In this document: positions 10,081 to 20,900 of the stretch, piece after piece
How the letters are laid out: each line of letters opens with the position of its first letter
Position numbering within the stretch: position 1 is the stretch's first letter
NCBI GenBank assembly: GCA_012295275.1
Contig: CM022670.1
Coordinates: 10,427,083-10,477,082, forward strand
From: Chrysomallon squamiferum
Taxonomy: Eukaryota; Mollusca; Gastropoda; Neomphalida; Peltospiridae
Direction: 5' to 3'
Length of the DNA: 50,000 bases
Made by a program: the position numbers and the translations under genes
The notes under the pieces: generated by a model
What the model was told of the DNA's origin: nothing
The model's database searches: none
Seen by the model: the letters and a program-made list of their open reading frames with translations, nothing else

Positions 10081-10560
10081 ATTACGCTCAGCATCTGAGT
10101 TTGTCTGGGTTTGTTTTGTTTTTTTTTTTTTTTTGTCGTTTTTTGTTTTGAACTGATTCGGCAGTGTCCTGTCTGGCTTAGAAGAAACCGGATGATCTGG
10201 AAATGTAGATTATTGGGCTTTCACTTGGCATTCACCGCGTGCCTTAATCGTGGTCATACACCAAGGCGTCCACAGTGAACGCAAACAGATTTGCCCGAGT
10301 TACTAAACAGTCTTCTTTTTTTCTTCTCATCTCCGGCTTGTCTTGGTAACAGCATCGGCTGATTTCTTTCTTTCCTGTCCTAAGGTTTTTCTTGCTTGCG
10401 TTTCACAAACATGAAGTAATTTTGTTGTTGCTGTTTTGTTTGTTTTTCTCTGCTTCTCTTGTTGGCTTGCTTTTCTTTTTTTTTCGACTGTCTTTCTTTT
10501 TCTTTTCATTTTTCTTTTTTCTCTGTTGCTTGCTTTCTTTCTGACTTTCTTTCGTTTTAT
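10081..10560. other. T-rich and pyrimidine-rich sequence
   Basis: Complex sequence at 10140-10320 is followed by a TTTC/TTCTTT-rich stretch to 10555. No gene is supported. The Lys/Arg-rich minus frame is an artefact of the pyrimidine tract. Confidence 0.6.
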
Positions 10561-10600
10561 TACACACACACACACACACACACACAGACACACACACATA
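10561..10600. repeat. (CA)n
   Basis: CA repeat with one CAGA interruption. Confidence 0.95.
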
Positions 10601-11045
10601 TATAATATAAATATAAATATTTAATTTAGTTCAGTGGAATCTAATTTCATTTTAAAACACAATTTTCAAATTTTAAATTATAATTATTTGACAAATACTA
10701 GCATTTCATCTTTTATTTTTGTGTATTTCATTGTTCGAATATATATATATATATATACATTATCAATGAATGCAGTATGATATAACATTTATCTACAGTC
10801 ATTTGTTTTTGTTTTTTATTTATCTACGTTTCTTTTTTCGAAGGATTACGTTAATATAGTTAAAACAGTAACACTCATTTAAATAAAACAGATATATGGC
10901 ACATGAATAAAAACATACATATATATACATGTATATATATATAATTATAAACAGACACACACCTATATATTTAAATATAGCAAACTGCGTTCTCTTCTGT
11001 AAAGTTCCATTAAATCTCGTATAAAATAGAAAAGCCTAAAAAGCC
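10601..11045. other. AT-rich sequence with short (TA)n blocks
   Basis: TA runs near 10739-10757 and 10919-10943. Nothing else is recognised. Confidence 0.6.
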
Positions 11046-11049
11046 TCTG

Positions 11050-11170
11050 AGATAAAATTAGCTGTTTAATGGGAATGGCTTAATCCGCTAATCTTAGGAA
11101 ACGTGCGGCCAGCGCTATAATCCCGTTATTATTGTTTTTCAGAATCTCCGACAGGTGAGCCCGGCCAGCT
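11050..11170. promoter_or_regulatory. Candidate regulatory island with K50-homeodomain sites
   Basis: Complex, GC-richer block in AT-rich surroundings. TTAATCC, TAATCTTA and ATAATCCC lie within about 45 bp (11081-11126) and fit the TAATCC core bound by Otx, Pitx or Bicoid-type homeodomains. They are followed by CAGGTGAG (ZEB/Snail-type E-box) and CAGCTG. The CAGGTGAG also looks like a splice donor; see the microexon entry. Function is inferred only. Confidence 0.35.
11143..11154 (+). other. Possible 12-nt microexon
   Basis: A T-rich tract ending TTGTTTTTCAG precedes AATCTCCGACAG, which is followed by GTGAGC, a good 5' splice site. Twelve bases is a multiple of three, as in many neural microexons. 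No flanking exon is recognisable and such a combination can occur by chance. Confidence 0.15.
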
Positions 11171-11810
11171 GAAATAGAAAATACAATTTACCTGGCTTTT
11201 CAAATAACTACATATACCATTAATACTAATCTACTTCTTTCTTGAACGTAAAAAAAAAAAAAAAAAAAAGAAATAAAATCTCGTAATAAATGTCGTCGTA
11301 CAACAAAGATGTCTGCTGTGTATTGTTATTGACTTTTGATAGTCACACCTGTGATCGATTCCATTGTGTCTTTTTCCATAACGTCAAAAATAGCTACGTA
11401 ACCGAACACCGTCGTAAAGATGACAAAATAAATATGTAATGATGAAGAATCATTTTAAAAATAAATATAAACGTCTTAAAAGTGATTATTTTCGATTAGA
11501 AAAAAAAAAAAAAAAAGAAGATTTTTCCATGATTATGTCAGTTTAGTATCATCATCATCATCATCATCGTCAGCGTTACCATATCAAATGTAAATGAATG
11601 TTAATTGCGTCATAAAAAAAAAACATTACGTACATCGTTTTCATTACAAGTATGGAAATAGTAAAAACAACAAAGAAAATAACAACAACAACGACAACAA
11701 CAATAATAATAATAATAATTCAGAGAAGTAGAACAACAACAACATCAATAAAAACAACAACTAATAATTATAAAAATAATCGGCGGTAATTAAGCCCCCC
11801 GAAACCAAAC
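11171..11810. other. AT-rich sequence with AAC/ATC triplet blocks
   Basis: A-run near 11250-11268, (ATC)n at 11551-11568, AAC/AAT triplets at 11680-11765. No gene seen. Confidence 0.6.
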
Positions 11811-12060
11811 GCATTTTGCTGGCAGCAGTAAGCGCCTTTGGGGGAAAATCGAACAGTTATTTTCTCTTTTCTTTTTGCCGACGGAAACGTGCTGTTTGCA
11901 TAAATTCATCCATAAAGTCGATATCGTCTGACTCATATAATATTACAGGAATAAATGAACACGCTGTAACTATAGTTCCTAGATTTGGAGAGACCGAGAG
12001 TGAAAAAAAAAAGAAAAAAAAAAAAAAGAAATGTAGAATACGCATGAAAAGCTGAAACAA
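11811..12060. other. Complex stretch, function unknown
   Basis: Begins with the C-run in TAAGCCCCCCGAAACC just upstream and carries an open frame on both strands. It ends in an A-rich tract. No protein family recognised, so I do not call a gene. Confidence 0.4.
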
Positions 12061-12164
12061 GCCATTTGTGAAATGGAATCAATGTCTGACTAATTATTGG
12101 AAATAACACGAAAAAGCGAAATAGTGTAAAAGAGTGGGTGAAAGAGACAGACAGATACAGAAAG

Positions 12165-12274
<110 letters not shown>

Positions 12275-12329
12275 GTGAGAGAAAAGGAGTCTGAAAGGAA
12301 GAGAAAGAGAAAGCCAGGGAGAGAGTGAA

Positions 12330-13166
12330 TCAAAATGGAGGATGATCGCAGGAGAGATGAATTAGATACGTCTAATGGAAATACAGGACATGTGAAACAA
12401 ATCTAAATTTTCCACCACGCATGACACATTGTATTATATTCCCCCTGCTTCCATTAAAACTTGCGTTGTGTGTTAGGCTGAGCAATAGGGCGCTGTCATA
12501 CACAAAACTCGTCCATTACAATTCCCTCATCGGTGCTTTCACAGCATTCCAGCCGCAGAACAACATGCAATTACCCAATAATACGAGATCTCCTCCAGTG
12601 AAATCTACTAATCTAACCAAGACACCCTGAATTTCAGTGTCATAGAAATATATCACTGTGTCAAAAAAAAAAAAAAAAATAATAATAATAATAAAAAAGT
12701 GAAAAAGAAGTAATTTTATTTTTAGAAATTTATGAGTTTCAAAACAAAAACAAAAAACACAAAAAGAAATAGTGATCTAATTAGTCCGCCATTTGCAGAA
12801 ACATGACGGCAGCAGTTAGTTGATAGGCATTATTTATAAATAGACGTCATTATCATCGTCATTATCACCAAAAAAAAAAAAAAAATGTTTAAAAAAAATG
12901 TTTTGTCTTATTCGCTGGATTTTCAAAATATGCTATAAATAACCAAAGCTCATCAAATAAACCAACTTTCCTTGTTTTAAACAATTATGTAGCAGTGACC
13001 GAAATTCATAATTGAATTTTCACGTAAAACTAAATCTCTAAATAACTTATCTCATTCCATCTCTTCGTGACTCCAAAGTCAACACAAACTTGAAATGTCA
13101 GTAACTACACAAAGAAGTAAAGAAATTATATTGCATCCAAAATTTACAATCCAAAATTTATTAAAT
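12330..13166. other. Mostly unique sequence
   Basis: The complex part 12400-12640 includes AATAGGGCGCTGTC, a partial CTCF-like match (12484-12497). A-runs at 12662-12679 and 12870-12884. No gene is supported. Confidence 0.5.

Positions 13167-13167
<1 letters not shown>

Positions 13168-13201
<34 letters not shown>
13168..13201. repeat. Poly(A), 34 nt
   Basis: Pure A-run just upstream of a complex island. No retroposon body is recognised before it. Confidence 0.95.
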
Positions 13202-13204
<3 letters not shown>

Positions 13205-13249
13205 TTGATTAAAATTTATTACACGCACTGCTGATCATGAAAACGGGGA

Positions 13250-13760
13250 AAAACAAAGCTGGACTGCACCTGTTTACAAAAGCCCTGAATGACCATATTG
13301 TTTCCGAGATTTGATTTAATTGATTTAACTTAAGCAGCATATCCCAACCCATCCCTTCATGCACTGGCAGTCATTACAAAACTGGTGTCTCTCCACGAAT
13401 TGTTAGCTGTTTACACACAGAGCCGTGAAGCCCGGTATTGTGTCCGAGCTTGCACTGGTATTTTGCTGTGGCAAGACCAGTTGTAATGTGTCGTATTGAC
13501 GTTTTGAAAAACAATGCCAGGTGAAGTGCATTATCAAAGACTTAGGAATTACATTAAAAAAAAGAAAAGATAAACACTGTCAGCGTACAACAATGCTGTT
13601 TACGGTTCGGCGATGATGGCGCGCACACTGTGGTGGTAGCGATATGTGACGCCACAAGTCAACGAACTGAGTAAACAGTCGTATCGGTTGTCATGGAAAC
13701 AAATTGAATTTGTCGAGCGAGAGATGCAAGTACCCGTGCATTTTCTATAAATACAGATAT
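13250..13760. promoter_or_regulatory. Candidate enhancer: forkhead cluster plus RFX X-box
   Basis: About 500 bp of complex, CpG-containing sequence. TGTTTAC or its complement occurs at 13271, 13408, 13597 and 13671 and matches the forkhead consensus. GTTGTCATGGAAAC at 13687-13700 is a full RFX X-box. FoxJ1 and RFX factors act together in ciliated and sensory cells in other animals, which makes the pairing suggestive. The element could equally be a conserved intronic sequence of another type. Confidence 0.4.
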
Positions 13761-13849
13761 AATAATAAGTATTGACTTTGGAATTAGAAACAAAGCTGAA
13801 TGCGAAGGGCGTTATGAAAACGTTGTATTTATGGAGAGATTAATTATAA

Positions 13850-14490
13850 TCGCAGCGCTTGTACCAGGAAGTGCCCGTATTTGTAGCACTTGAATTCATA
13901 TCCTCTCTGATCAGATAACTTGCACCAGGAACTTGCCCTCTTTCTGAGACAGAGACACGTGTCTCACGCACTCCTTAATTAGTCTACTTGTACCAGGAAG
14001 CTAGACTGATTCTGAAAAACATGTCTGATCATACTTCATAATCATATCATTTGCACCAGGAACTTGCCCCGATTCTAAGAAAATGATGCATGTCTAACAC
14101 ATTCACTAATAAGACCGGTGCAGCTAAGTTAATGATGCATACATTACCACAGACAATCCTTCATCAGACGAAATAAGCCTGTGCCAAAAAACGTGTCCTG
14201 CGTGTAAGAATCTTAAAACTTTCCATAATAAAATCACTTGCAGCAGGAAGTAGTTCTAAAGTAACGATGTGCATCAACCCATGCCTGAGAAGACAGTCGT
14301 TGTAGGTTTCTGTCAGTTATTGAAATCATTACCAAAAAAACCCAATAGCCATCAAGTTATATTAAGCAATTACTAATTTATTTTATGTACCAGTCGTTGG
14401 GATATGGATTTCTAACAGAAGGTGCTCAGGATTTTGATTTGCACCAAGAAGCAATCAGCCATGCAATGCATCATGTCTTTCCTGTTTTAT
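13850..14490. repeat. Degenerate minisatellite, 59-68 bp period, about 10 units
   Basis: The phrase TTGCACCAGGAACTTGCCC marks the units. Its GYACCAGG core or a decayed form lies at 13861, 13922, 13990, 14053, about 14113, 14181, 14240, about 14302, about 14387 and 14441, giving mostly 59-68 bp spacings. A second shared phrase is ATGATGCATGTCTAAC. Units are strongly diverged with no shared frame, so this is not a protein repeat. Confidence 0.75.
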
Positions 14491-14925
14491 TTGTTACATA
14501 CATACATACATACATATATATATATATATAAACTAACTTTCCAACTTCTTGTGTCATCCTTTGAATCACTAATTTTCATTAGGATGCTAAAACGTAGAAG
14601 ACAGAATTCTGTATTTTGTCTGAATGACTGTAAAATTGTCAGTCTGAGGTTGATCACACACAATTACGTTTTATTTCATTATTATGTATTCTAATTTTGT
14701 AAATTTAAGAAACAAAATTGTTTTGCAAGACAAGTAACCATTTAATCGGAAAATGTCAACTGTAAGAAAGAATCATGGTTTTTTCAGGAGCTCAAAAATA
14801 AAAGAAAATAGCAGTTTAGAGGTTTCTGACCCGTGCGGCTTTAAATTCTTTTTGTCTGGTTGAGCTCCAGCCAGATTAACTACGAAATGAAGGAATATAT
14901 CTAGCAGTCTCAGAATAACTCCATC
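14491..14925. other. AT-rich sequence with (ATAC)n/(TA)n
   Basis: ATAC and TA repeats at 14495-14530. The open frame at 14422-14694 contains this repeat and the array edge and is not a gene. Confidence 0.55.
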
Positions 14926-14929
14926 ATCC

Positions 14930-15260
14930 AGTAATGCGTTATATCGAATGTCGCCACTAATACCAGTACGTCACATCATGGCTGCCGGATCGCTTAGCGT
15001 CGGACCAGCTAAAAAAGAGAATTATCGATTTGCCATTTTGGACCCGAGTTAACACGCCACATATTTCATTTGACCTTTAGACAGATTAGCGTGGATGATT
15101 TCCACGAGTCTGTATGCGACAGTTAATATCACTGATACGGTGCGGATCAAGATTCCATAAGAAGACAGAGGTTTTGCTGGAATCGCAGAACGTAATTTCG
15201 CCAAATGAGGGGAGTTTTTTTTCTCTTTGTGTCTGAGAGTTAGTGGGATCGATTACTGTC
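14930..15260. other. Complex unique island
   Basis: GC-richer sequence with several CpGs, including CATGGCTGCCGG and a small hairpin CGTGGATGATTTCCACG (15090-15106). No open frame stands out. It is a candidate conserved non-coding element by composition only. Confidence 0.3.
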
Positions 15261-16180
15261 AGTGGAAAACTTGTTCATTTTCGTCTTAAAAAATAAAAAT
15301 AAAATTGATATTTCAATTAATAAGGATGATGATGATGATGATTGTGGTGATGATAATATTTTAATAACAATAACATAAATAAAATTTAATAAAACCTTTA
15401 CTCATTAATAGTAATTACTTATTACATATATAAAAAGACACAATAGTTTTTCGAATATGCATGACATTAAGGTTGCAGTATACCGCGCAATTCTTTCGAA
15501 CCTTTCGGAAAATATGAAATACTTTTTTTGTTTTAGTCATCTTGTATTTAAGGAATGTGTTGACTACATTAATATTAATAATTCGACTTATATTAAAGAT
15601 ACAGACAGAAACATATTCTGAAATAAGTTCTTGCTTCATTATTGTATAATTACTACTCGTTTATAGGCGAGGAATTAAAAAAACACTCTACAAAAAAAGT
15701 CTTATTTTCAATGATAGCTCAAAGCATCAGAATCATTAACAAATCATTTTTTTTTTTTTAAAGTCACTTTTTATCCGTGCACGTTTAATTAGCTTCGTAT
15801 GTAAAGAGCTTTCCTATTAACGGGTATTTCCATTAATTGATATAAAGTCTGGGGGATTTCCTACTGAATCAAAAGAATAAAAAATTTAGAGTGCTTTAAT
15901 ATTGTATTTAGTGACTGGCCCGATTAATTTGATTAAATATTATATCCCAAATAAAGCTATCGATCTCAAGATTAGCAGGAGAAAAACTGAATAAATAAAG
16001 AAAATAAGCTGGTATACAAGGAATCGATATGTGACAAGTTGGAATAAATTGATATATATCGACTCAGGTATCTGCTCGTAAATTTCAGTTAACACGGACG
16101 AAGCAGGTATTAAAGTGGAAAGTTAACTATTAACTGACACCGTTATGATAGTATTTTCGATTTTCCATATGGCCGCAAGT
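15261..16180. other. AT-rich unique sequence
   Basis: A short (GAT)n lies at 15325-15341. I see no gene, repeat unit or motif cluster. Confidence 0.55.
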
Positions 16181-16187
16181 TATGATA

Positions 16188-16198
16188 TGTGTGTGTGT

Positions 16199-16294
<96 letters not shown>
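16188..16294. repeat. (GT)n, about 107 bp
   Basis: One interruption near 16203. Strong candidate for Z-DNA formation. Confidence 0.97.
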
Positions 16295-16296
<2 letters not shown>

Positions 16297-16309
16297 CTCT
16301 ATATCTAAT

Positions 16310-16640
16310 CTAGAATTTTCAAAACAAGTGATCGTTGGAAAGTAAGTGATCCATAAAGTAATTAATGAAAAATAATAGAGATCATTTTGAAACTAGTGAT
16401 CGTTAGAAGAAGCAGTTAGGATCACTAAAAACTATGGTGATTATTAAAAGAATGACGAATATTTGAGAAAAAAAAAAATGGGGATAGGTGTCTAGCTATT
16501 GTTAAAATAATAATGATCATTAGAGTAATGATACTCGTAACACTGAGTTATCGTATGGAAATTTGAAAACACGTGAAAAGTAGTGATTCATCTTTTACAT
16601 CTTAAAAAACGAATAATGACAAAAGAGTAACCGATTCTTG
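16310..16640. repeat. Degenerate tandem repeat, about 16-21 bp unit
   Basis: Units of the type AGTGATCGTTAGAA recur: AGTGATCGTTGG, AGTGATCCATAA, AGATCATTTTGA, AGTGATCGTTAG, AGGATCACTAAA, TGGTGATTATTA and, further on, ATGATCATTAGAG and AGTGATTCATC. GTGATC is the best kept core. The array adjoins the GT microsatellite. No known family. Confidence 0.55.
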
Positions 16641-16739
16641 ACTGTCTTTATAATTTTAAATATCAACATTTTTGCTATTATTGAGCCCAAACTACTCAGT
16701 TTTAATAGAGTGAATAACAATACAATAGACTCTGCAATT

Positions 16740-16860
16740 AAACGAACATCGACTATTGTGTACACGCGACTATACGGCTGCAGATCTGCTATTCCAGTGT
16801 GTTCGGTTTATTTACAGGCTTTGTTAAAGATCACACTGGTGGCGCCACTGAATCACATAC
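16740..16860. promoter_or_regulatory. Island with CTCF-like core and inverted repeat
   Basis: CCAGTGTG (16794-16801) and CACACTGG (16832-16839) form a perfect 8-bp inverted repeat with a 30-bp loop. The right arm runs into GGTGGCGCCACTG, whose GGTGGCGCC agrees with the core bound by CTCF in flies and vertebrates, although the flanking CCA is not conserved. Regulatory role is uncertain. Confidence 0.25.
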
Positions 16861-17070
16861 ACAGCCATTTATGTATTCTAAAGCTACTTCAATACTTTGT
16901 GCATTTAGTGGAACCTTCCGCATATTATCATTTCATAAGCTAATTGAGACATTTTTTTTTTTTTTTTCCTTAATTTTTATTTCTTTTGTTCTTTTTGTTA
17001 AATTCTTGTTTCCAGAGTGACAAAAGTTCTGGAATCTGTCTGTTTAGCATGTGAATGCAATATAAAATAA

Positions 17071-17078
<8 letters not shown>

Positions 17079-17103
<25 letters not shown>
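17079..17103. repeat. Poly(A), about 25 nt
   Basis: Pure A-run directly before a CpG-rich island. Confidence 0.93.
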
Positions 17104-17109
<6 letters not shown>

Positions 17110-17114
17110 CGTTT

Positions 17115-17345
17115 TCTCATCAATCTTCCAAACCATTGTGCGCTGTGACGTGCGCATTGATACACTCCTGTGTCTGCAGTGTAATTACTTGTTATGCCGC
17201 GCGCCTGTCCGGACCTGATCTCGCAGACGCCTCGCGAGTGCCGGCCATTGATCTGCAGGGACCGGAATCGCTTCCTGGCAATTACTTGCGAGATTCAATT
17301 TTCTCTCAGAACGCAGTCTATATAGATCGCCATAACAACTGAAGC
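17115..17345. promoter_or_regulatory. CpG-rich island with degenerate X-box
   Basis: One of the most GC- and CpG-rich 200 bp here (GCCGCGCGCC, GACGCCTCGCGAG). It contains GTGCGC repeated around TGTGACGTGCGC, resembling NRF1 and CRE motifs, and ATCGCCATAACAAC (17326-17339), a 12-of-14 RFX X-box. The plus strand is open for 68 codons with protein-like composition in its second half, but the frame starts at TTG and lacks a donor, so an exon is not supported. The 65-bp array begins about 90 bp downstream. Confidence 0.35.
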
Positions 17346-17419
17346 CACATCTGAATTCAAAATTGAAAAAAATATAAAAATAAAATAAAAAAATAAAAGA
17401 AGAAAGAAGAAGAAAAGAA

Positions 17420-17780
17420 TTCAGCTTTTGTGAATACCAGCAATCAGCTATTACTGGTGGTATGGTAGATACAATTGATATCAAATTAATTTATGAATAA
17501 CAGTATATAATATTCTTGTCTGTGGTATAAACATCTCAGATAAAACTGCATGAACTTTATGAATAATACAACCGTAAACTAATACTTCGGGTTTATCTTA
17601 TATACAAACTGAAGCTAATTTATGAATACCAGTACACAGTTATGCTTGTGATAGTATAACGTATATACAACAGAAATAGAATTACATGGACTTTATGAAT
17701 AAAGCAAATCTAAATTTATATTTGTGGTATAAACAGATGAAATTAAACTTAAACTTATACTTGCAATATATTTACAACTA
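17420..17780. repeat. Degenerate minisatellite, about 65 bp period
   Basis: TTTATGAATA-type starts lie at 17431, 17494, 17560, 17623 and 17696 (spacings 63, 66, 63, 73). The second half of each unit carries CTTGTG/TTGTGGTATAAAC. The first and fourth units share GAATACCAG. Five units, strongly diverged. It fades into AT-rich sequence. Confidence 0.7.
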
Positions 17781-17799
17781 TTTGTATGTGTATGTGTGT

Positions 17800-17965
17800 G
17801 TTCCAGAAAGAGAGAGAAAGACAGAGAAAGACGGAGAGAGAGACAGAAAGAAGGAGGGATAGAGAGACAGATATATAGAAAAACATGTATGTATATATAT
17901 ATATATATACACTTATGTATTTGTAAATACAGATAGAAAGATAGCTAAAACTAGGAAGAAAAAGA
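17800..17965. repeat. GA-rich low-complexity tract with (TA)n
   Basis: AGAGAGAAAGACAGAG-type purine sequence with a TATATA block near 17893-17909. The minus frame of Leu, Ser and Ile is an artefact. Confidence 0.85.
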
Positions 17966-18535
17966 GAGATAGATACAATTAAAACAAGCACTAAATTCTT
18001 ACAAAAAAAAAAAATCTCTTATATATTTGACTCGTTCGATGAAAATAACAACTTCACCTCCAAACCGTTGTTAAAACATTTCAACCATTGTTGGAGACGA
18101 AATTTTGTTTTTACTTTAAGCTACTTATCTGTATTAGACATAATTATACCAAATTTGTACTGTATTATTATTATTACATTAGTACCACAACTGTCTATTA
18201 ACGTTCAGCGTTTGGACGGATCTTATTATAGATAATTATTACCTAAGATGAAAGCTGTAATATACAGGTGTATTAAATAATGGAAACGCGTACTGGAATT
18301 TTACAATACTCGATCCTGAGAGACTGGGTATTTTGACCTTTTGTTTATCATTGATCGGAAATAAGTAATTTTCTGAAATAATTTCTCTTTCAGTTGAGTA
18401 ATTGAAAATGCTGGGCATGTCTTTACAAGTTACAGACTGCGAAAAACATGAATTAACATGAAAGAAAGAAAGAAGAATTAATGAAGGGGAATGAAAGAAG
18501 GAAAAAAGATGAAGGATAGAAAGTGCAAGAAATGA
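17966..18535. other. Unique AT-rich sequence
   Basis: No gene supported. It turns purine-rich from about 18460. Confidence 0.5.
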
Positions 18536-18536
18536 A

Positions 18537-18591
18537 GAAAGAAAGAAAGAAAGAAAGAAAAAAAAAACACGAAAGAGAAAAAAAATAATGA

Positions 18592-18623
<32 letters not shown>

Positions 18624-18625
18624 AA
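18537..18625. repeat. (GAAA)n
   Basis: Two GAAA blocks separated by an A-rich interruption. Polypurine on the plus strand. Confidence 0.95.
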
Positions 18626-19140
18626 ATCTATAAATCGCTTAAAAATATTCCACATCTTTGATCTCTTGAGTTCTCGTACACTCTAACGGAATCTCGTTAC
18701 TCAGTCTGTATAGAATTTCACTTTGAAATACAGCCTGAGTCTGTGAAGTAGCAATAAAACCAGCGACGTTGACAATGAAATGTCACTTGTGTGACTCGAG
18801 TTTCTACAGATGAGGCATAGCTAACATTTAATCTTTAATCGATACAGTTTTTTTCAAACTGTTAGATACACAGAGATTTACCTGGAATGGAAAACATTTT
18901 CGTTAAGTACGTGCATTGCATATATGCACCTCATTATTGATTAAGCGCAAAGAATTGTTCCTGGTTTCAAGCTTTTTGATGTATACATTAACCATTTGCA
19001 AGGACAAATAGGAGTGGGTTGTTGATTTAGAAACATGACCTACGTATGTAAAAGTAGCGTCAAAGGCACAGACAAAAAATAATAAAAATAAATAAAAATA
19101 AACAGACAAATACAACCCAAAACAACAATAGCTTAATAAC
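18626..19140. other. Unique sequence
   Basis: Complex but without a defensible gene or motif group. A minus-strand frame (18903-19223) is partly repeat-encoded. Confidence 0.45.
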
Positions 19141-19480
19141 AATAACAATAATAATAATACATACATACATACATACATACATATGATAAAATAAGACGTC
19201 AGCACGTAATAAAAAACAAACAATAATAATAATAAATAACCCGAATCAATTGTACAGTAATCTTAAAGAGTTTGACTGCTTAACATTCCTATATACAATA
19301 TGTGTGTGTATTGTACGTGTGTGTGTGTCTGTGTGTGTGTTTGTGTGTGCATGAACGTGTATTTTTGCGTGTGTTGTGCGTTTGCGACTGTGCGTGTATA
19401 TAATTATTTGTTTGTACTGAAAGGTTATGTGACTGTGTGCATTTATGTGTGTTAGGTGTCACCGTTTGTATGTATATATA
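19141..19480. repeat. (AAT)n, (ATAC)n and degenerate (GT)n
   Basis: AAT and ATAC units to 19184, a unique gap, then GT-rich sequence with many substitutions from about 19300 to 19475. Confidence 0.85.
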
Positions 19481-20055
19481 TGTGGATATATTTATTTTTT
19501 AGGGATAGGCAGAGAATTAATATAGCTTGTATTGAATATAATACAGCCCATCCCTAAAACACGAAATTACAGTCTACAATACGATATTTAACTGTTTGTA
19601 ATTTTCTGTTTCATCAGAGACTAATTATTATAAATGCTTCTACTGATACATGAACTAAATATTAATAATAATAATTTAAAGAAAAAAGAAAGAAAAAAAA
19701 AGATTTGCGTATTGCGAATAAAATCTTTGAAATGAAATCTTTATATAATTTATAATATTTCAGAATTTTTTTTCTCTTTTTAATTTCCATATCATCCATT
19801 ATTAAACGTTAGAGAACTCTGAATTTATTATTAAAGTCACTTCAGCGTAAATAATGTAACACACACACAAAAAAATACCTTTTAAATTAAGATCTAATTT
19901 TATATTTCATGAAAAATATTGAAAAAAATAAGCCCAAAAAAACAAGAAAAGGAAAAAAAAAAAAATAAAAAAAATAAAGAAGATAAATAATAATGTTAAA
20001 AAATTTAAAAAGGTTCTTATGGCAAAAACTTTGAAGAACAGAGATCCGGTTTGCG
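19481..20055. other. AT-rich sequence
   Basis: A-rich in 19920-20010. Nothing recognised. Confidence 0.55.
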
Positions 20056-20059
20056 TGAT

Positions 20060-20115
20060 ACTTTACACGTGAATTAATCACGTTGCCATGACAACTAATC
20101 ACACATCACGTGAAA
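20060..20115. promoter_or_regulatory. RFX X-box flanked by two CACGTG E-boxes
   Basis: GTTGCCATGACAAC at 20082-20095 fits the RFX consensus at all fixed positions. CACGTG palindromes at 20066-20071 and 20107-20112 sit on either side, nearly symmetrically (10 and 11 bp). CACGTG is bound by bHLH factors such as Myc/USF/CLOCK types. The compact symmetrical layout argues for a regulatory element. Target gene unknown. Confidence 0.45.
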
Positions 20116-20600
20116 TGAACTGATGTAATTACAGAACTACAAATTGAACTGAGAAAAAGAAACGAAACGAAAAAAATAAAATAATAATAACAATGGAAAC
20201 ATAATTATATATGGAGAACAAGATTAAAAAAGAATGCTCAATGCTCCTTATAATGTTAATTAATTTTATTATAAAAAAGACAATTAAGTGTTAATTTTTT
20301 AAATGTCTCTTCACAGTAATTTGAATCTGTTTATGATCTGTGCGTATATCTGGACGCAGAAGGAATGAAAGCGAAACGTGAAAAATAATTTTTGAAAACA
20401 ACAACAACAACAAAATCAGGAATGGAAGAATGGTAGAATGGATGGATGGATGAGTGAATGGATGGATGGATGAGTGAATGGATGGAGAAATATATAAATG
20501 TACTGTCATAGATCTATGGATCCGAATTTAAATTATAAAATTATTAAATTTAAAGATGATGATGATTGTGACAAGGACAATGATGATAGGAACAACCACA
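20116..20600. other. AT-rich sequence with short (GGAT)n
   Basis: ATGGATGGATGAGTGA is duplicated at about 20438-20485. The rest is unremarkable. Confidence 0.55.
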
Positions 20601-20616
20601 ATCACCACCAGAACAA

Positions 20617-20742
<126 letters not shown>

Positions 20743-20814
20743 CATAATTATATGTACTTAGAATCAAAAAGAAAAAGGAAAGAAAAACTGAGAGAAGGAG
20801 AAAAAAGTCGCATT

Positions 20815-20900
20815 GCTTATCGATCGCCTATGAAATGTCAAGACGCAATCGGAAATAACGACGTGACGTCAGAAAGCGAGCAGAATGAGCGTCGTCAAGT
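20815..20900. promoter_or_regulatory. Short CpG-containing island with full CRE
   Basis: TGACGTCA at 20864-20871 is the complete CREB/ATF palindrome, preceded by AACGACG and followed by GAGCGTCGTCAAG. The element is short and has no other defined motif. Confidence 0.3.
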
